Part shown: piece by piece, positions 9,005 through 15,443 of the stretch | How positions within the stretch are numbered: position 1 is the stretch's first letter | Layout: every line of letters starts with the position of its first letter | Assembly (NCBI GenBank): GCA_025774805.1 | Contig: JALGZR010000090.1 | Span: forward strand, 1 to 15,600 | Direction of reading: 5' to 3' | DNA from: a bacterium | GTDB taxonomy: Bacteria; ARS69 | Length of the DNA stretch: 15,600 nucleotides | Program-made: the position numbers and the translations under genes | The notes under the pieces: model-generated | What the model was told of the DNA's origin: nothing | Seen by the model: the letters and a program-made list of their open reading frames with translations, nothing else | Databases searched by the model: none

Positions 9005-9057
9005 ACCGCGTACGACATCTCACCGCGGACTCCGCACCGATCGAGGAGAATCGATGA
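9001..9057 (+). CDS. Possible 18-codon ORF linking coxA and coxC
   Basis: The 49-bp gap between coxA and coxC is bridged by an ORF encoding [18 protein letters not shown]. Its ATG (9001) overlaps the coxA stop as ATGA, and its own stop (9055-9057) overlaps the coxC ATG (9054) as ATGA. It has no ribosome site of its own beyond coupling to coxA, while its last codons contain the GAGGAGA that serves coxC. It could be a coupling cistron that carries ribosomes from coxA to coxC, or it may be chance. No family is recognisable. Confidence 0.3.
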   Translation: MNRVRHLTADSAPIEENR

Positions 9058-9968
9058 GCGCGGAAGCGACGGCCTCCTCCGTGGGCGCGACGGACCACCT
9101 GCGGCACCACTTCGACAGCCCGCGCCAGCAGTTCGAGTCGGGCAAGCTCGGCATGTGGCTGTTCCTCGCGACCGAGCTGCTGATGTTCGGGGGTCTGTTC
9201 TGCGCCTACGCGGTCTACCGGGCGAGCCACCCCGAGGTCTTCGTGTACGCCCACCGCTACCTCGACGCGAACCTGGGCGGCATCAACACCCTGATCCTCA
9301 TCTGCTCCAGCCTCACGATGGCGTGGGCGGTGCGGGCGGCGCAGCTCGGGCAGCGCGATCTGCAGATCCTCATGCTGACGCTGACGATCGCGGGCGGCAT
9401 CGGGTTCATGGGTATCAAGGCGGTGGAGTACGAGCACAAGTGGAAGCACGGCCTGATGTGGGGGACGCGTTACGACCCGACGCTCCACGAGCACGCGGGG
9501 GCCGGGCACGCGGAGACCGCGACGGGCGCCCCGGCGGCGGGTGATCACGTCGGGGTGCCGGCGACCGGTGCGGCGGGCTCCGGAGAGGAACACGCTCCTC
9601 CGGCGGCGCCGAAGCGGGCCCCCCTGCCGCGCACCTGGGACGCCCCGACGGCCGACAGGTCCTTCATCGGCCCCGCGGCGATGCCGCCTCCCGGTCTGGC
9701 CCCTCCTCCGGCGGCACGGTCGCTGCACGCCCCGCCGGAGTCCCCCGCGAACGTCCACCTCTTCTTCGGGATCTACTTCGCGATGACCGGGCTGCACGCG
9801 GTCCACGTCCTGGTCGGAATCTTTCTCATCTACTGGCTTCTGCTCGGAGCGCTCCGGGGGAAGTACGGCCCTTCCTACTTCGTCCCCGTGGACAACGTGG
9901 GGCTCTACTGGCACGTCGTCGACATGATCTGGATCTTCCTCTTCCCCCTTCTCTACCTGATCCACTAG
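9054..9968 (+). CDS. coxC: Cytochrome c oxidase subunit III with long low-complexity loop
   Basis: Subunit III stabilises the oxidase core and proton uptake; it has no redox centre. Five helices of the subunit are recognisable: about 33-54, 76-96 and 103-124, then after a long loop about 235-262 and 283-302. Landmarks are KLGMWLFLATELLMFGGLF (31-49), VEYEHKWKHG (124-133), FFGIYFAMTGLHAVHVLVG (237-255) and NVGLYWHVVDMIWIFLFPLL (281-300). Between the third and fourth, about residues 141-232, lies a roughly 90-residue Ala/Pro/Gly/His-rich segment, which raises the length to 304 residues against about 200 for typical five-helix forms. AGGAGA four bases before ATG 9054 supports the start. The loop is in frame and bounded by normal family sequence, so it is not a frameshift. 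Its role is unknown. Confidence 0.93.
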   Translation: MSAEATASSVGATDHLRHHFDSPRQQFESGKLGMWLFLATELLMFGGLFCAYAVYRASHPEVFVYAHRYLDANLGGINTLILICSSLTMAWAVRAAQLGQRDLQILMLTLTIAGGIGFMGIKAVEYEHKWKHGLMWGTRYDPTLHEHAGAGHAETATGAPAAGDHVGVPATGAAGSGEEHAPPAAPKRAPLPRTWDAPTADRSFIGPAAMPPPGLAPPPAARSLHAPPESPANVHLFFGIYFAMTGLHAVHVLVGIFLIYWLLLGALRGKYGPSYFVPVDNVGLYWHVVDMIWIFLFPLLYLIH

Positions 9969-9977
9969 GAGGCGCTG

Positions 9978-11024
9978 ATGGCAGGGCGGCATCTCTCCTC
10001 CGCGGGATCGGGAAGCGGAGCCCCCGGCGGGGAGCACGTCCACGCGGTCCCCCTGCCGGTTCTCATCGGGGTGTGGGGAATTCTCGTGATTCTCACGGTG
10101 ATGACCGTCGGGGCCGCGAAGATCGATCTGGGCGGGGCGAACATCGTCGTCGCGCTCCTGATCGCGGTGGTGAAGTCCTCCTTCGTGGCCCTGTACTTCA
10201 TGCACCTGCGCTACGACCGGCCGTTCCACTCCGTCATTCTCGTGTGCGCACTGTCGTTCGTGATGCTGTTCATCAGCTTCACGCTCATCGACACGCGCGA
10301 GTATCGCCCCGAGATGATCGCGGACTACGCTCCGGCGATCGCCGAGGCGCGGGCGACCGCGGCGGGCACGCCGGGCGCCGAGGCCGGCGCCGGGGGAGCC
10401 GTGGCCGGGACCCCGGCGACCGGGGAAGATGTCGCGGCCGCCCCGGCGGCGAGCGCCGACCCGGAGCGGGGGAAGGAGCTCTACGAGAGGACCTGTACGG
10501 CGTGTCACGGTCCGCAGGCGGAGGGGATCCGATCGCTCAACTCCCCCGCCCTGCACCTCCAGGAGGACTGGTACATCGTCGCCCAGCTCGAGAAGTTCCG
10601 GAGCGGTCTCCGGGGCGCGGACGTGAAGGACATTGCCGGCAGGCAGATGGCGGCGATGGCCAAGGCACTCCCGGACGATCAGTCCATGTACGACCTGGCC
10701 GCCTACATCACCGGGCTCGACGGCCCGCCCCCGACTCCCGAGGTCGAGGGCGACCCGGTCCGGGGCGAGGAGCACTACCGGAAGATCTGTGTCGCCTGCC
10801 ACGGGCCCGATGGACGGGGGATGCCGACTCTCAAGTCGCCGGCGCTCGTCGGTCAGAACGACTGGTACGTGGTGGCGCAGCTCAAAAAGTACCGGGCGGG
10901 CCTGCGGGGAACCGACCCGAAGGACATCACCGGAATGCAGATGCAGCCGATGGCGATGACCCTCCCGGATGAATCGGCGATCCGGGACGTGGCCGCCTAC
11001 ATCGCCGGCTTGCCCATCGAGTAG
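9978..11024 (+). CDS. coxD: Cytochrome c oxidase subunit IV (CoxD-like) fused to two tandem cytochrome c4-like domains
   Basis: The first about 115 residues form a prokaryotic small subunit IV with three hydrophobic segments (about 24-45, 55-74 and 84-104). They contain the family motif VVKSSFVALYFMHLRYD (64-80). An Ala/Gly/Pro-rich linker (about 117-160) then leads to two class I cytochrome c domains. The heme sites are CTACH (173-177) and CVACH (271-275). Each has the c4-like pattern DWY-x-VAQL-x-K-x-R-x-GLRG-x-D-x-KDI and a Met-rich segment (GRQMAAM; GMQMQPM) likely to hold the axial Met. The domains match at about 45 of 76 positions in my hand alignment. The fused hemes would sit on the periplasmic side next to CoxB. 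AGGAGG overlaps the coxC TAG, five bases before ATG 9978. This is the last gene of the plus-strand operon. The usual family form is about 110 residues without hemes. Confidence 0.93.
   Translation: MAGRHLSSAGSGSGAPGGEHVHAVPLPVLIGVWGILVILTVMTVGAAKIDLGGANIVVALLIAVVKSSFVALYFMHLRYDRPFHSVILVCALSFVMLFISFTLIDTREYRPEMIADYAPAIAEARATAAGTPGAEAGAGGAVAGTPATGEDVAAAPAASADPERGKELYERTCTACHGPQAEGIRSLNSPALHLQEDWYIVAQLEKFRSGLRGADVKDIAGRQMAAMAKALPDDQSMYDLAAYITGLDGPPPTPEVEGDPVRGEEHYRKICVACHGPDGRGMPTLKSPALVGQNDWYVVAQLKKYRAGLRGTDPKDITGMQMQPMAMTLPDESAIRDVAAYIAGLPIE
10491..10718 (+). repeat. First copy of a tandem heme-domain duplication within the coxD fusion gene
   Basis: Codons 172-247 encode the first cytochrome c domain (CTACH to YITGL). 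The second copy at 10785-11012 aligns without gaps, with about 45 of 76 residues identical by hand count and a period of 98 codons. Confidence 0.85.
10785..11012 (+). repeat. Second copy of the tandem heme-domain duplication
   Basis: Codons 270-345 encode the second domain (CVACH to YIAGL). Shared blocks include WY-x-VAQL, GLRG, KDI and AAYI. The copies have diverged at DNA level, so this is an established duplication and not a slippage artefact. Confidence 0.85.
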
Positions 11025-11078
11025 TGCCGCGCGACTTCTCGCCTCCGGGGCCCGCCCGGGGGGAGCTGCCCGGCCCCG
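11025..11078. other. 54-bp convergent intergenic gap, no clear terminator
   Basis: The ends of coxD (plus) and ccsA (minus) face each other here. The gap is very GC-rich and can fold into short hairpins, for example CCGGG (11056-11060) with CCCGG (11069-11073). A 7-bp inverted repeat (11082-11088 with 11096-11102) lies just inside the ccsA end. No T-tract follows on either strand, so an intrinsic terminator cannot be called; factor-dependent termination or bidirectional hairpin arrest is possible. Confidence 0.4.
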
Positions 11079-12986
11079 CTACCCGGCCGCCTGCCGGCCG
11101 GGGAACGGCGTCCCGGGGGCCTTCGGCTCCTTCGCCTCCCGATGGCGGGCGAAGGGGTAGACCGCCGACACGAACAGCAGCTCCAGCCCGCAGAAGATCG
11201 CCAGGTTGATCGCGATGTGGCTCGTGTAGCCGTAGGTGTGGAGACCGACGTTCAGGAGATTGACGCCGAACCAGGCCAGAGCAACGATGAGATTGTTGAG
11301 CACGAGCCCGGCGGCGAAGGCGGTGGGCCGGAAGAGCTCCGCGGACCGCCCGTGCAACAGCATGAGCTGCCACAGGACGATGAGCAGCGCACCGTTCTCC
11401 TTCGGATCCCATCCCCAGAACCTCCCCCACGACTGATCCGCCCAGATCCCCCCGAGAATGGTTCCGAAGAGCGTGAAGAAGAGAGCGACGAGCGTGAGGC
11501 CCATCATGTTCCGGTGGATCTCGGCGAGACGCGCTCTCTCGCGGGATCGGAACGCCTGCCAGACCAGATAGACGTGACCGGCCAGACCGGCCACGATCGA
11601 GCAGCCGTACCCGATCGTGATCGTCACCACGTGCGTGGCGAGCCAGAAGTTCGAGTTCAGGACGGCCACGAGCATGCCCAGCGTGTCGCCGTCGGCCGCG
11701 TAGCCGAACCCGAGGAAGTGGAGGACGGCTCCCACGACAGACGCGACGAAGACGCCCATCCCGTCTCGGCGGCCCCACTCGACGATGACCCCCATGAGCA
11801 CCGCGACGAAGCCCACGAAGACGATGGACTCGTACAGTGTGGACACGGGAGGACGACCCATGATCACCATGCGGATCCAGAGCCCCGCGGTGTGGAACGC
11901 CAGTCCGCCGACGAGGGAGATCAGGGCGAGGCGACGGAGGAGCCGGCCCTTCCCCATCCAGCTCACGGCGAGTAACAGGAAGGCCAGGATGTAGAAGGCC
12001 ACGCTCTTGTAGAAGAGGTCGACCCGGTTGTACCAGGACTCCAGTTGCAGGTTCGAGGTCGAGGGCATCGTCGCGGGGTCGGCCTCCAGGACCTTCACCA
12101 TCCTCTCGACGGCGACGGACTCCCCTACCGCGTCCCCCGAGATCCGGGCGGCCAGGAGGGACTCCCAGAGGTCGAGAACCTCTTCTTCCCGGGCGGAGAG
12201 CTCACTCTTCCCCATGAGGAACCACGGTGCCGACCACTCCTCCCCCTCCTCGGCGGGGACGATGCGCATCGCCGTCGCGAAGTGGTCCTGACGGCGGTCG
12301 TTCAGCTGATGGACGAGGGCGTCGAGGGCCCGGTCCGTGTCCGACCACTGCGCCTGGGGACGCTCGGACAGCGGGGCCAGGAGCTGCGTCAGCTCCCGCC
12401 CCTGCCGGGTGATGCGGTAGTAGCTCACGGGCTCCCCCGGATTCACCGTGAGAGTCGACGCGATCTCGGGATCGTCCACCCGGAAGTCGGGAAGGAGACA
12501 GGAGAGCGACCGGGAGAGCTGCCGGTGACGGAGGGTCGCGAGGTAGAGCTCGACGAGCTGTGTCTCCACCAGGGAACGATCCGTGTCTTCCCGCTCGTAG
12601 AGCTCCCGGAGCCAGTCCTCCTTTTTTCCGAGGGCGATGGCCAGCTCGTCGTGCGTGTAGCGACGTCGCTCCCGCTCCGGGAGATCGAGGGCCGCCACCA
12701 TCGCCGGATTCCGGAGGGTGAACACCGGCCGGTCCCCCGCCGCGACCGGATTCACGGTCAGCTCCAGCAGCCAGTCGATGGCCGAGAGATCCGGCAGGGA
12801 CCGCTTCCCGTGCGCGGCCAGAAGGTGCACGCGGGCGAACGTGTCGAGCGGTTTGATGCGCCCCTCGTGCTGGACGGGGAGATCGCCCACGGACGGCTCT
12901 TTCCCGTCCGTAGAGCCCGGCGTCCCGGCGAGGACCCCGGCGGCGAGGAGAAGGAGAACGCGGAGGCAGCGCGCGGTGTCGCTCAT
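11079..12986 (-). CDS. ccsA: CcsA/ResC-type cytochrome c synthase subunit with large N-terminal extracytoplasmic domain
   Basis: CcsA works with ResB (Ccs1) in System II to export heme and attach it to CxxCH apocytochromes. The 635-residue protein starts at ATG 12986, overlapping the resB stop as ATGA; a longer open frame upstream (to 13061) is a resB shadow. Residues about 8-24 form a signal-like segment. A roughly 300-residue soluble domain follows, with VQHEGRIKPLDTFAR (38-52) near its start, a motif I associate with the long CcsA form. The C-terminal half has about eight helices and the WWD heme-handling motif in SWGRFWGWDPKENGALL (519-535). Conserved-looking histidines are H365, H452 and H583. 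STLYESIVFVGF (382-393) is also typical. The protein ends in a short polar tail. It is the last gene of the minus operon and would mature the hemes of ActE, CoxB and CoxD. Confidence 0.94.
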   Translation of the reverse strand: MSDTARCLRVLLLLAAGVLAGTPGSTDGKEPSVGDLPVQHEGRIKPLDTFARVHLLAAHGKRSLPDLSAIDWLLELTVNPVAAGDRPVFTLRNPAMVAALDLPERERRRYTHDELAIALGKKEDWLRELYEREDTDRSLVETQLVELYLATLRHRQLSRSLSCLLPDFRVDDPEIASTLTVNPGEPVSYYRITRQGRELTQLLAPLSERPQAQWSDTDRALDALVHQLNDRRQDHFATAMRIVPAEEGEEWSAPWFLMGKSELSAREEEVLDLWESLLAARISGDAVGESVAVERMVKVLEADPATMPSTSNLQLESWYNRVDLFYKSVAFYILAFLLLAVSWMGKGRLLRRLALISLVGGLAFHTAGLWIRMVIMGRPPVSTLYESIVFVGFVAVLMGVIVEWGRRDGMGVFVASVVGAVLHFLGFGYAADGDTLGMLVAVLNSNFWLATHVVTITIGYGCSIVAGLAGHVYLVWQAFRSRERARLAEIHRNMMGLTLVALFFTLFGTILGGIWADQSWGRFWGWDPKENGALLIVLWQLMLLHGRSAELFRPTAFAAGLVLNNLIVALAWFGVNLLNVGLHTYGYTSHIAINLAIFCGLELLFVSAVYPFARHREAKEPKAPGTPFPGRQAAG

Positions 12987-14110
12987 GATCGCTTCACTCC
13001 CGGGCTCGTCCCGATCAACCCCGGCACCTTGAGCACCAGATGAACGAGTAGACCGATGCACATGATGAGGCTGGCGACGTAGGGAACGGTCCAGCCGACG
13101 TTCTTCACCGCGGCCAAAACCGTGGTCTGGCTCGAACCGTCCTCGATGAACGAGGACTGGAAGAAAGTGTAGCCGCGGTGGCGAAGGGGTTCGTTCATCT
13201 GGATGACCACCCGGCGCTTCGCCCCGTCCTCCACGAGATGGACGACCGACCGGTAGCTTCGGGCCATCCCGGTGCCGGGGTGGAGCTGCTTCTCGAAATC
13301 GATCAGCTCGAGGGCGAACGGAAGGTAGCGGCGCTCTCTCCGGAGGACGAAGGTCCGCTCTCCCGCCGAGGTGGAAAGCGTCGGAACCACCGCCTGGTGC
13401 TCGAAGAGGGCGTGGAGCCCGTCGGCGGCCTCTCCCGCGTCCGTGAGACGGAACACGATGCCCATGCGGTTGCGCTCGTCCTCGGGATCGGTGGGAAGGG
13501 GTTCGAGAGCGAACCTCTCGAGGAAGCCCCGAGACTCCGGGGGAGCGGGCCCCGTCCGTCGCACCGGCAGGCAGTTCTCGTAGGCGGCGACAATCTCGAT
13601 CTCACCGGGGCAGGACTCGTGTCGGAGCCTCGCCCCCTCGCGGAGCCTCCCGTCCCCGAAGGCGGTCACGAGATCGTACCCGTCGGGTTCGGTGTCGATG
13701 ATGGCCAGCTCGCGTTCGTGGTAATCGGAGACGAACGCCGCGCTCTCCCCCTCGGGAATGACGACGCTTCCCTCCGACGCGAACCGGGCGGTGACGAATC
13801 CCCCGACGAGGAGGACGAGCGCTCCGAAGTGCGTGACGGTGATCCCGAGTCGCCGCAGGCTCAGGTTGAAGTCGCGAATGAAGAGAGCGGTCAGGTTCAC
13901 GAAGATGAACAGCATCGTCACCCGACCGCCCGGAAGCGGGATTCCCCACACCGGGATCCACAGGGACGAGAAGTACTTTTTCTGGGCCGCGTAGAGACCC
14001 AGGTCCCGCTGCGCCAGCGTCCCCACCACGACGAGGGCCATGAGCCAGTAGCACCCGTAGACGAACAGGCTGCTGCGGGACAGGAAGCGGGCGATGCGAC
14101 TCAGCGGCAT
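12983..14110 (-). CDS. resB: ResB/Ccs1-family System II cytochrome c biogenesis protein
   Basis: ResB pairs with CcsA in System II heme attachment. The 375-residue protein has three N-terminal helices (about 17-33, 63-79 and 91-107). A periplasmic domain of about 230 residues follows, then a final helix (about 340-360). The strongest family signature is NEPLRHRGYTFFQSSF (306-321), followed by TTVLAAVKNVGW and PYVASLIMCIG. This is the short ResB form rather than the longer Bacillus type. ATG 14110 has GGAGA seven bases upstream on the minus strand. The gap to the upstream lipoprotein gene is 37 bp, and the 3' end overlaps ccsA by ATGA, so ResB and CcsA are probably made in equal amounts. Confidence 0.93.
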   Translation of the reverse strand: MPLSRIARFLSRSSLFVYGCYWLMALVVVGTLAQRDLGLYAAQKKYFSSLWIPVWGIPLPGGRVTMLFIFVNLTALFIRDFNLSLRRLGITVTHFGALVLLVGGFVTARFASEGSVVIPEGESAAFVSDYHERELAIIDTEPDGYDLVTAFGDGRLREGARLRHESCPGEIEIVAAYENCLPVRRTGPAPPESRGFLERFALEPLPTDPEDERNRMGIVFRLTDAGEAADGLHALFEHQAVVPTLSTSAGERTFVLRRERRYLPFALELIDFEKQLHPGTGMARSYRSVVHLVEDGAKRRVVIQMNEPLRHRGYTFFQSSFIEDGSSQTTVLAAVKNVGWTVPYVASLIMCIGLLVHLVLKVPGLIGTSPGVKRS

Positions 14111-14147
14111 CTCGTTCTCTCCGATCGGGCGCGGGGCCTGGGGGATC

Positions 14148-14720
14148 TCACGAAGGGCCCACGGAGGTGCAGAGTGCCAAGAAGTCGGGCTCCAGGGTTT
14201 CGAGGGCCCCGGAGGGGGCGGCGAGCTTCACGAACAGGGTCCGTCCGGCGTGGGGAAGGATGGCGACCAGGAATCCTCGATCGGGGGCGTCGGGATTCTC
14301 GAGGCGGAAGGTCCGGAACTCTCCGAGACGCCCGTTCCGCGCCCGGGAGTTCGCGAGGATTTGCGCCTCGCTCTCCGGAGGGAGGCCGAGCTGGTTTCGC
14401 CAGCGATTGACGTTGTTCACCAGACCGCCCCCGTTCCCGGCGAGGACGATGATGGAGCAGTCGCCGGAGCCTCCGCCCTCGACCGGGACGGAAAAGCTCG
14501 CCAGGCGCATCGAGGAGCCCGGGGAGGACTCCCAGTGTTCGGGCGTGGTCCACGCGTATTCTCCTCCGCCCCGCTCGCTCTCGCTCGCCGCCGGTTCCCC
14601 CGCCGGAGGAGTCGCCTCCTCCGGGACGCGGTACGTCCGGACCTGATCACGGTCGCCGCACGCGGCGAACGACAGGCACGAGGCGATCGACAGTCCGAGA
14701 GCGGCACGAGTCCACATCAT
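14148..14720 (-). CDS. Small predicted lipoprotein, unrecognised function, co-operonic with resB/ccsA
   Basis: This 190-residue protein has a lipoprotein signal: a hydrophobic stretch, then LSFAAC with the lipid cysteine at residue 21. Its next residue is Gly, not Asp, so outer-membrane sorting is plausible. A Pro/Ser/Glu-rich spacer follows to about residue 53. The domain starts with YAWTTPEHWE (55-64), then MRLASFSV (71-78), GDCSIIVLAGNGGGL (86-100) and VNNVNRWRNQLGL (101-113). The C-terminal half reads as beta strands (FRTFRL, FLVAILPH, TLFVKLAAP). C88 and C184 could form a disulfide. I do not recognise an assigned function; similar W-P...MR-x-A-x-F...N-x-NRWR-x-Q proteins seem to occur in Planctomycetota and related genomes, from memory. 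The start may be 14720, which overlaps the upstream stop, or 14717, which has better spacing to GGAG. Confidence 0.82.
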   Translation of the reverse strand: MMWTRAALGLSIASCLSFAACGDRDQVRTYRVPEEATPPAGEPAASESERGGGEYAWTTPEHWESSPGSSMRLASFSVPVEGGGSGDCSIIVLAGNGGGLVNNVNRWRNQLGLPPESEAQILANSRARNGRLGEFRTFRLENPDAPDRGFLVAILPHAGRTLFVKLAAPSGALETLEPDFLALCTSVGPS

Positions 14721-15253
14721 GACTCCGCCTTCCATTTGCTCAGGAGCTCCCTCGCCTGTCTCTTCCGATCCTCGTCGTCGGAGCGCGCGAGGAAGGCGTG
14801 CAGATCGGAACGAGCCTCGATGAAGCGGAGGAGCGCGGCATGGGCGAGGGCCCGATCGAAGTAGGGGGGTGCGTTCTCGGGTTCCGCGTCGATGCAGTAG
14901 TCGAAATCGGCGAGGGCCTGGTCGAAGTGGTCGAGTCGGAGGAGCACCTGGCCCCGGTGATGACGGGCCGGAGGGAAGCCGGGGCGAAGCTCGAGTGCCC
15001 GTTGGAGGTCGCTGAGCGCCTCGACGTACTCTCCGCGCTCGATCCTCTCGTGCGCTCTCTCCACGAGGCCGGCCGCGTCGGTCGGAGCGCTCTCCGACAG
15101 GGGGGCCGGCGCAGGTGCCGGCTCCTCCCCACCTCGGTGCGGACGGGGCCGATAGAGGTCGACAAAGAGCAGGACCGTTCCTGCCAGCAGGAGAATCCAG
15201 ACGCGATTCAGAAGCCCGTCCTCGTGTTCGGGTGCCCCGGCTCGCGCCGGCAC
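14717..15253 (-). CDS. Membrane-anchored TPR protein upstream of resB/ccsA
   Basis: From GTG 15253 the product is 178 residues. It has a short N-terminus, one transmembrane helix (about 17-33, NRVWILLLAGTVLLFVDLY), a Pro/Ala-rich linker (about 36-58), and three tetratricopeptide repeats (about 60-93, 94-127 and 128-156) with typical positions such as GEYVEALSDLQRALELRP and LDHFDQALADFDYCIDAEPE. It ends with the charged segment RKRQARELLSKWKAES. TPR anchors often hold apocytochromes or assembly partners, as CcmH/NrfG does in System I; a similar role here is inference from context. The frame is also open to GTG 15343 (208 residues), but that extension is Arg/Pro-rich and has no ribosome site, so I favour 15253, although it also lacks a strong site. 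A CTG near 15205 preceded by GAGG is a third option. Confidence 0.78.
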   Translation of the reverse strand: MPARAGAPEHEDGLLNRVWILLLAGTVLLFVDLYRPRPHRGGEEPAPAPAPLSESAPTDAAGLVERAHERIERGEYVEALSDLQRALELRPGFPPARHHRGQVLLRLDHFDQALADFDYCIDAEPENAPPYFDRALAHAALLRFIEARSDLHAFLARSDDEDRKRQARELLSKWKAES

Positions 15254-15354
15254 GCCATGGGAAGCCCGCGGTGCGCGTGCGGGACGCCTTGGGGTGAACG
15301 TCCGCGTCCTCCGGATAGCCCGGGGGCGCCGGGAATCCGGCACGGGTGAGCGTG

Positions 15355-15397
15355 GTGCCCGCCGACTCGCGCCGACTCGCGTCGTGCCCGCCGACTC
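15355..15397. repeat. Short direct repeats upstream of the minus-strand operon
   Basis: GTGCCCGCCGACTC occurs at 15355-15368 and again at 15384-15397 (period 29). GCCGACTCGC is doubled in tandem at 15361-15380. The patch lies between the putative promoter and the TPR gene, so it would fall in the 5' untranslated leader. It may be a binding site or simple GC-rich slippage. Confidence 0.6.
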
Positions 15398-15414
15398 CGC
15401 GCACCCGACGGAAC

Positions 15415-15443
15415 CTTATACCCTAACAACTGGCGGGAGAACT
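15415..15443 (-). promoter_or_regulatory. Candidate promoter for the minus-strand operon
   Basis: An AT-rich island (about 15412-15432) stands out in GC-rich DNA. Read on the minus strand it contains TATAAG (15420-15415), a fair -10 element. The hexamer 17 bases upstream, AGTTCT, is a poor -35. Its position, orientation and composition fit a promoter for the TPR-lipoprotein-resB-ccsA operon, with a leader of about 150 nt to GTG 15253. The -35 weakness keeps this tentative. Confidence 0.35.

Noticed and set aside
8733-10802. 689-residue open frame on the minus strand
   Set aside because: It lies antisense to coxC and coxD, is full of Arg/Gly/Glu/His low-complexity sequence, and has no domain pattern. 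It is a high-GC shadow.
11056-11102. GC-rich inverted repeats between the convergent operons as an intrinsic terminator
   Set aside because: Stems are short, no T-tract follows on either strand, and one repeat lies inside the ccsA coding end. Any random sequence at this GC content gives such stems.
12045-13043. 332-residue open frame on the plus strand
   Set aside because: It is antisense to ccsA, whose signal peptide, GRIKPLDTFAR motif and ATGA overlap with resB are convincing.
12987-13061. Longer N-terminus for CcsA starting at 13061
   Set aside because: The extra residues are polar and precede a good signal peptide; they overlap the conserved resB 3' end. ATG 12986 with an ATGA overlap is better.
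15254-15343. Arg/Pro-rich N-terminal extension of the TPR protein
   Set aside because: There is no ribosome site at GTG 15343 and the composition is like non-coding GC-rich DNA; kept only as an alternative start.
15355-15397. CRISPR-like array
   Set aside because: There are only two copies of a 14-bp unit with a spacer that is itself repeat sequence, and no array structure or cas genes.
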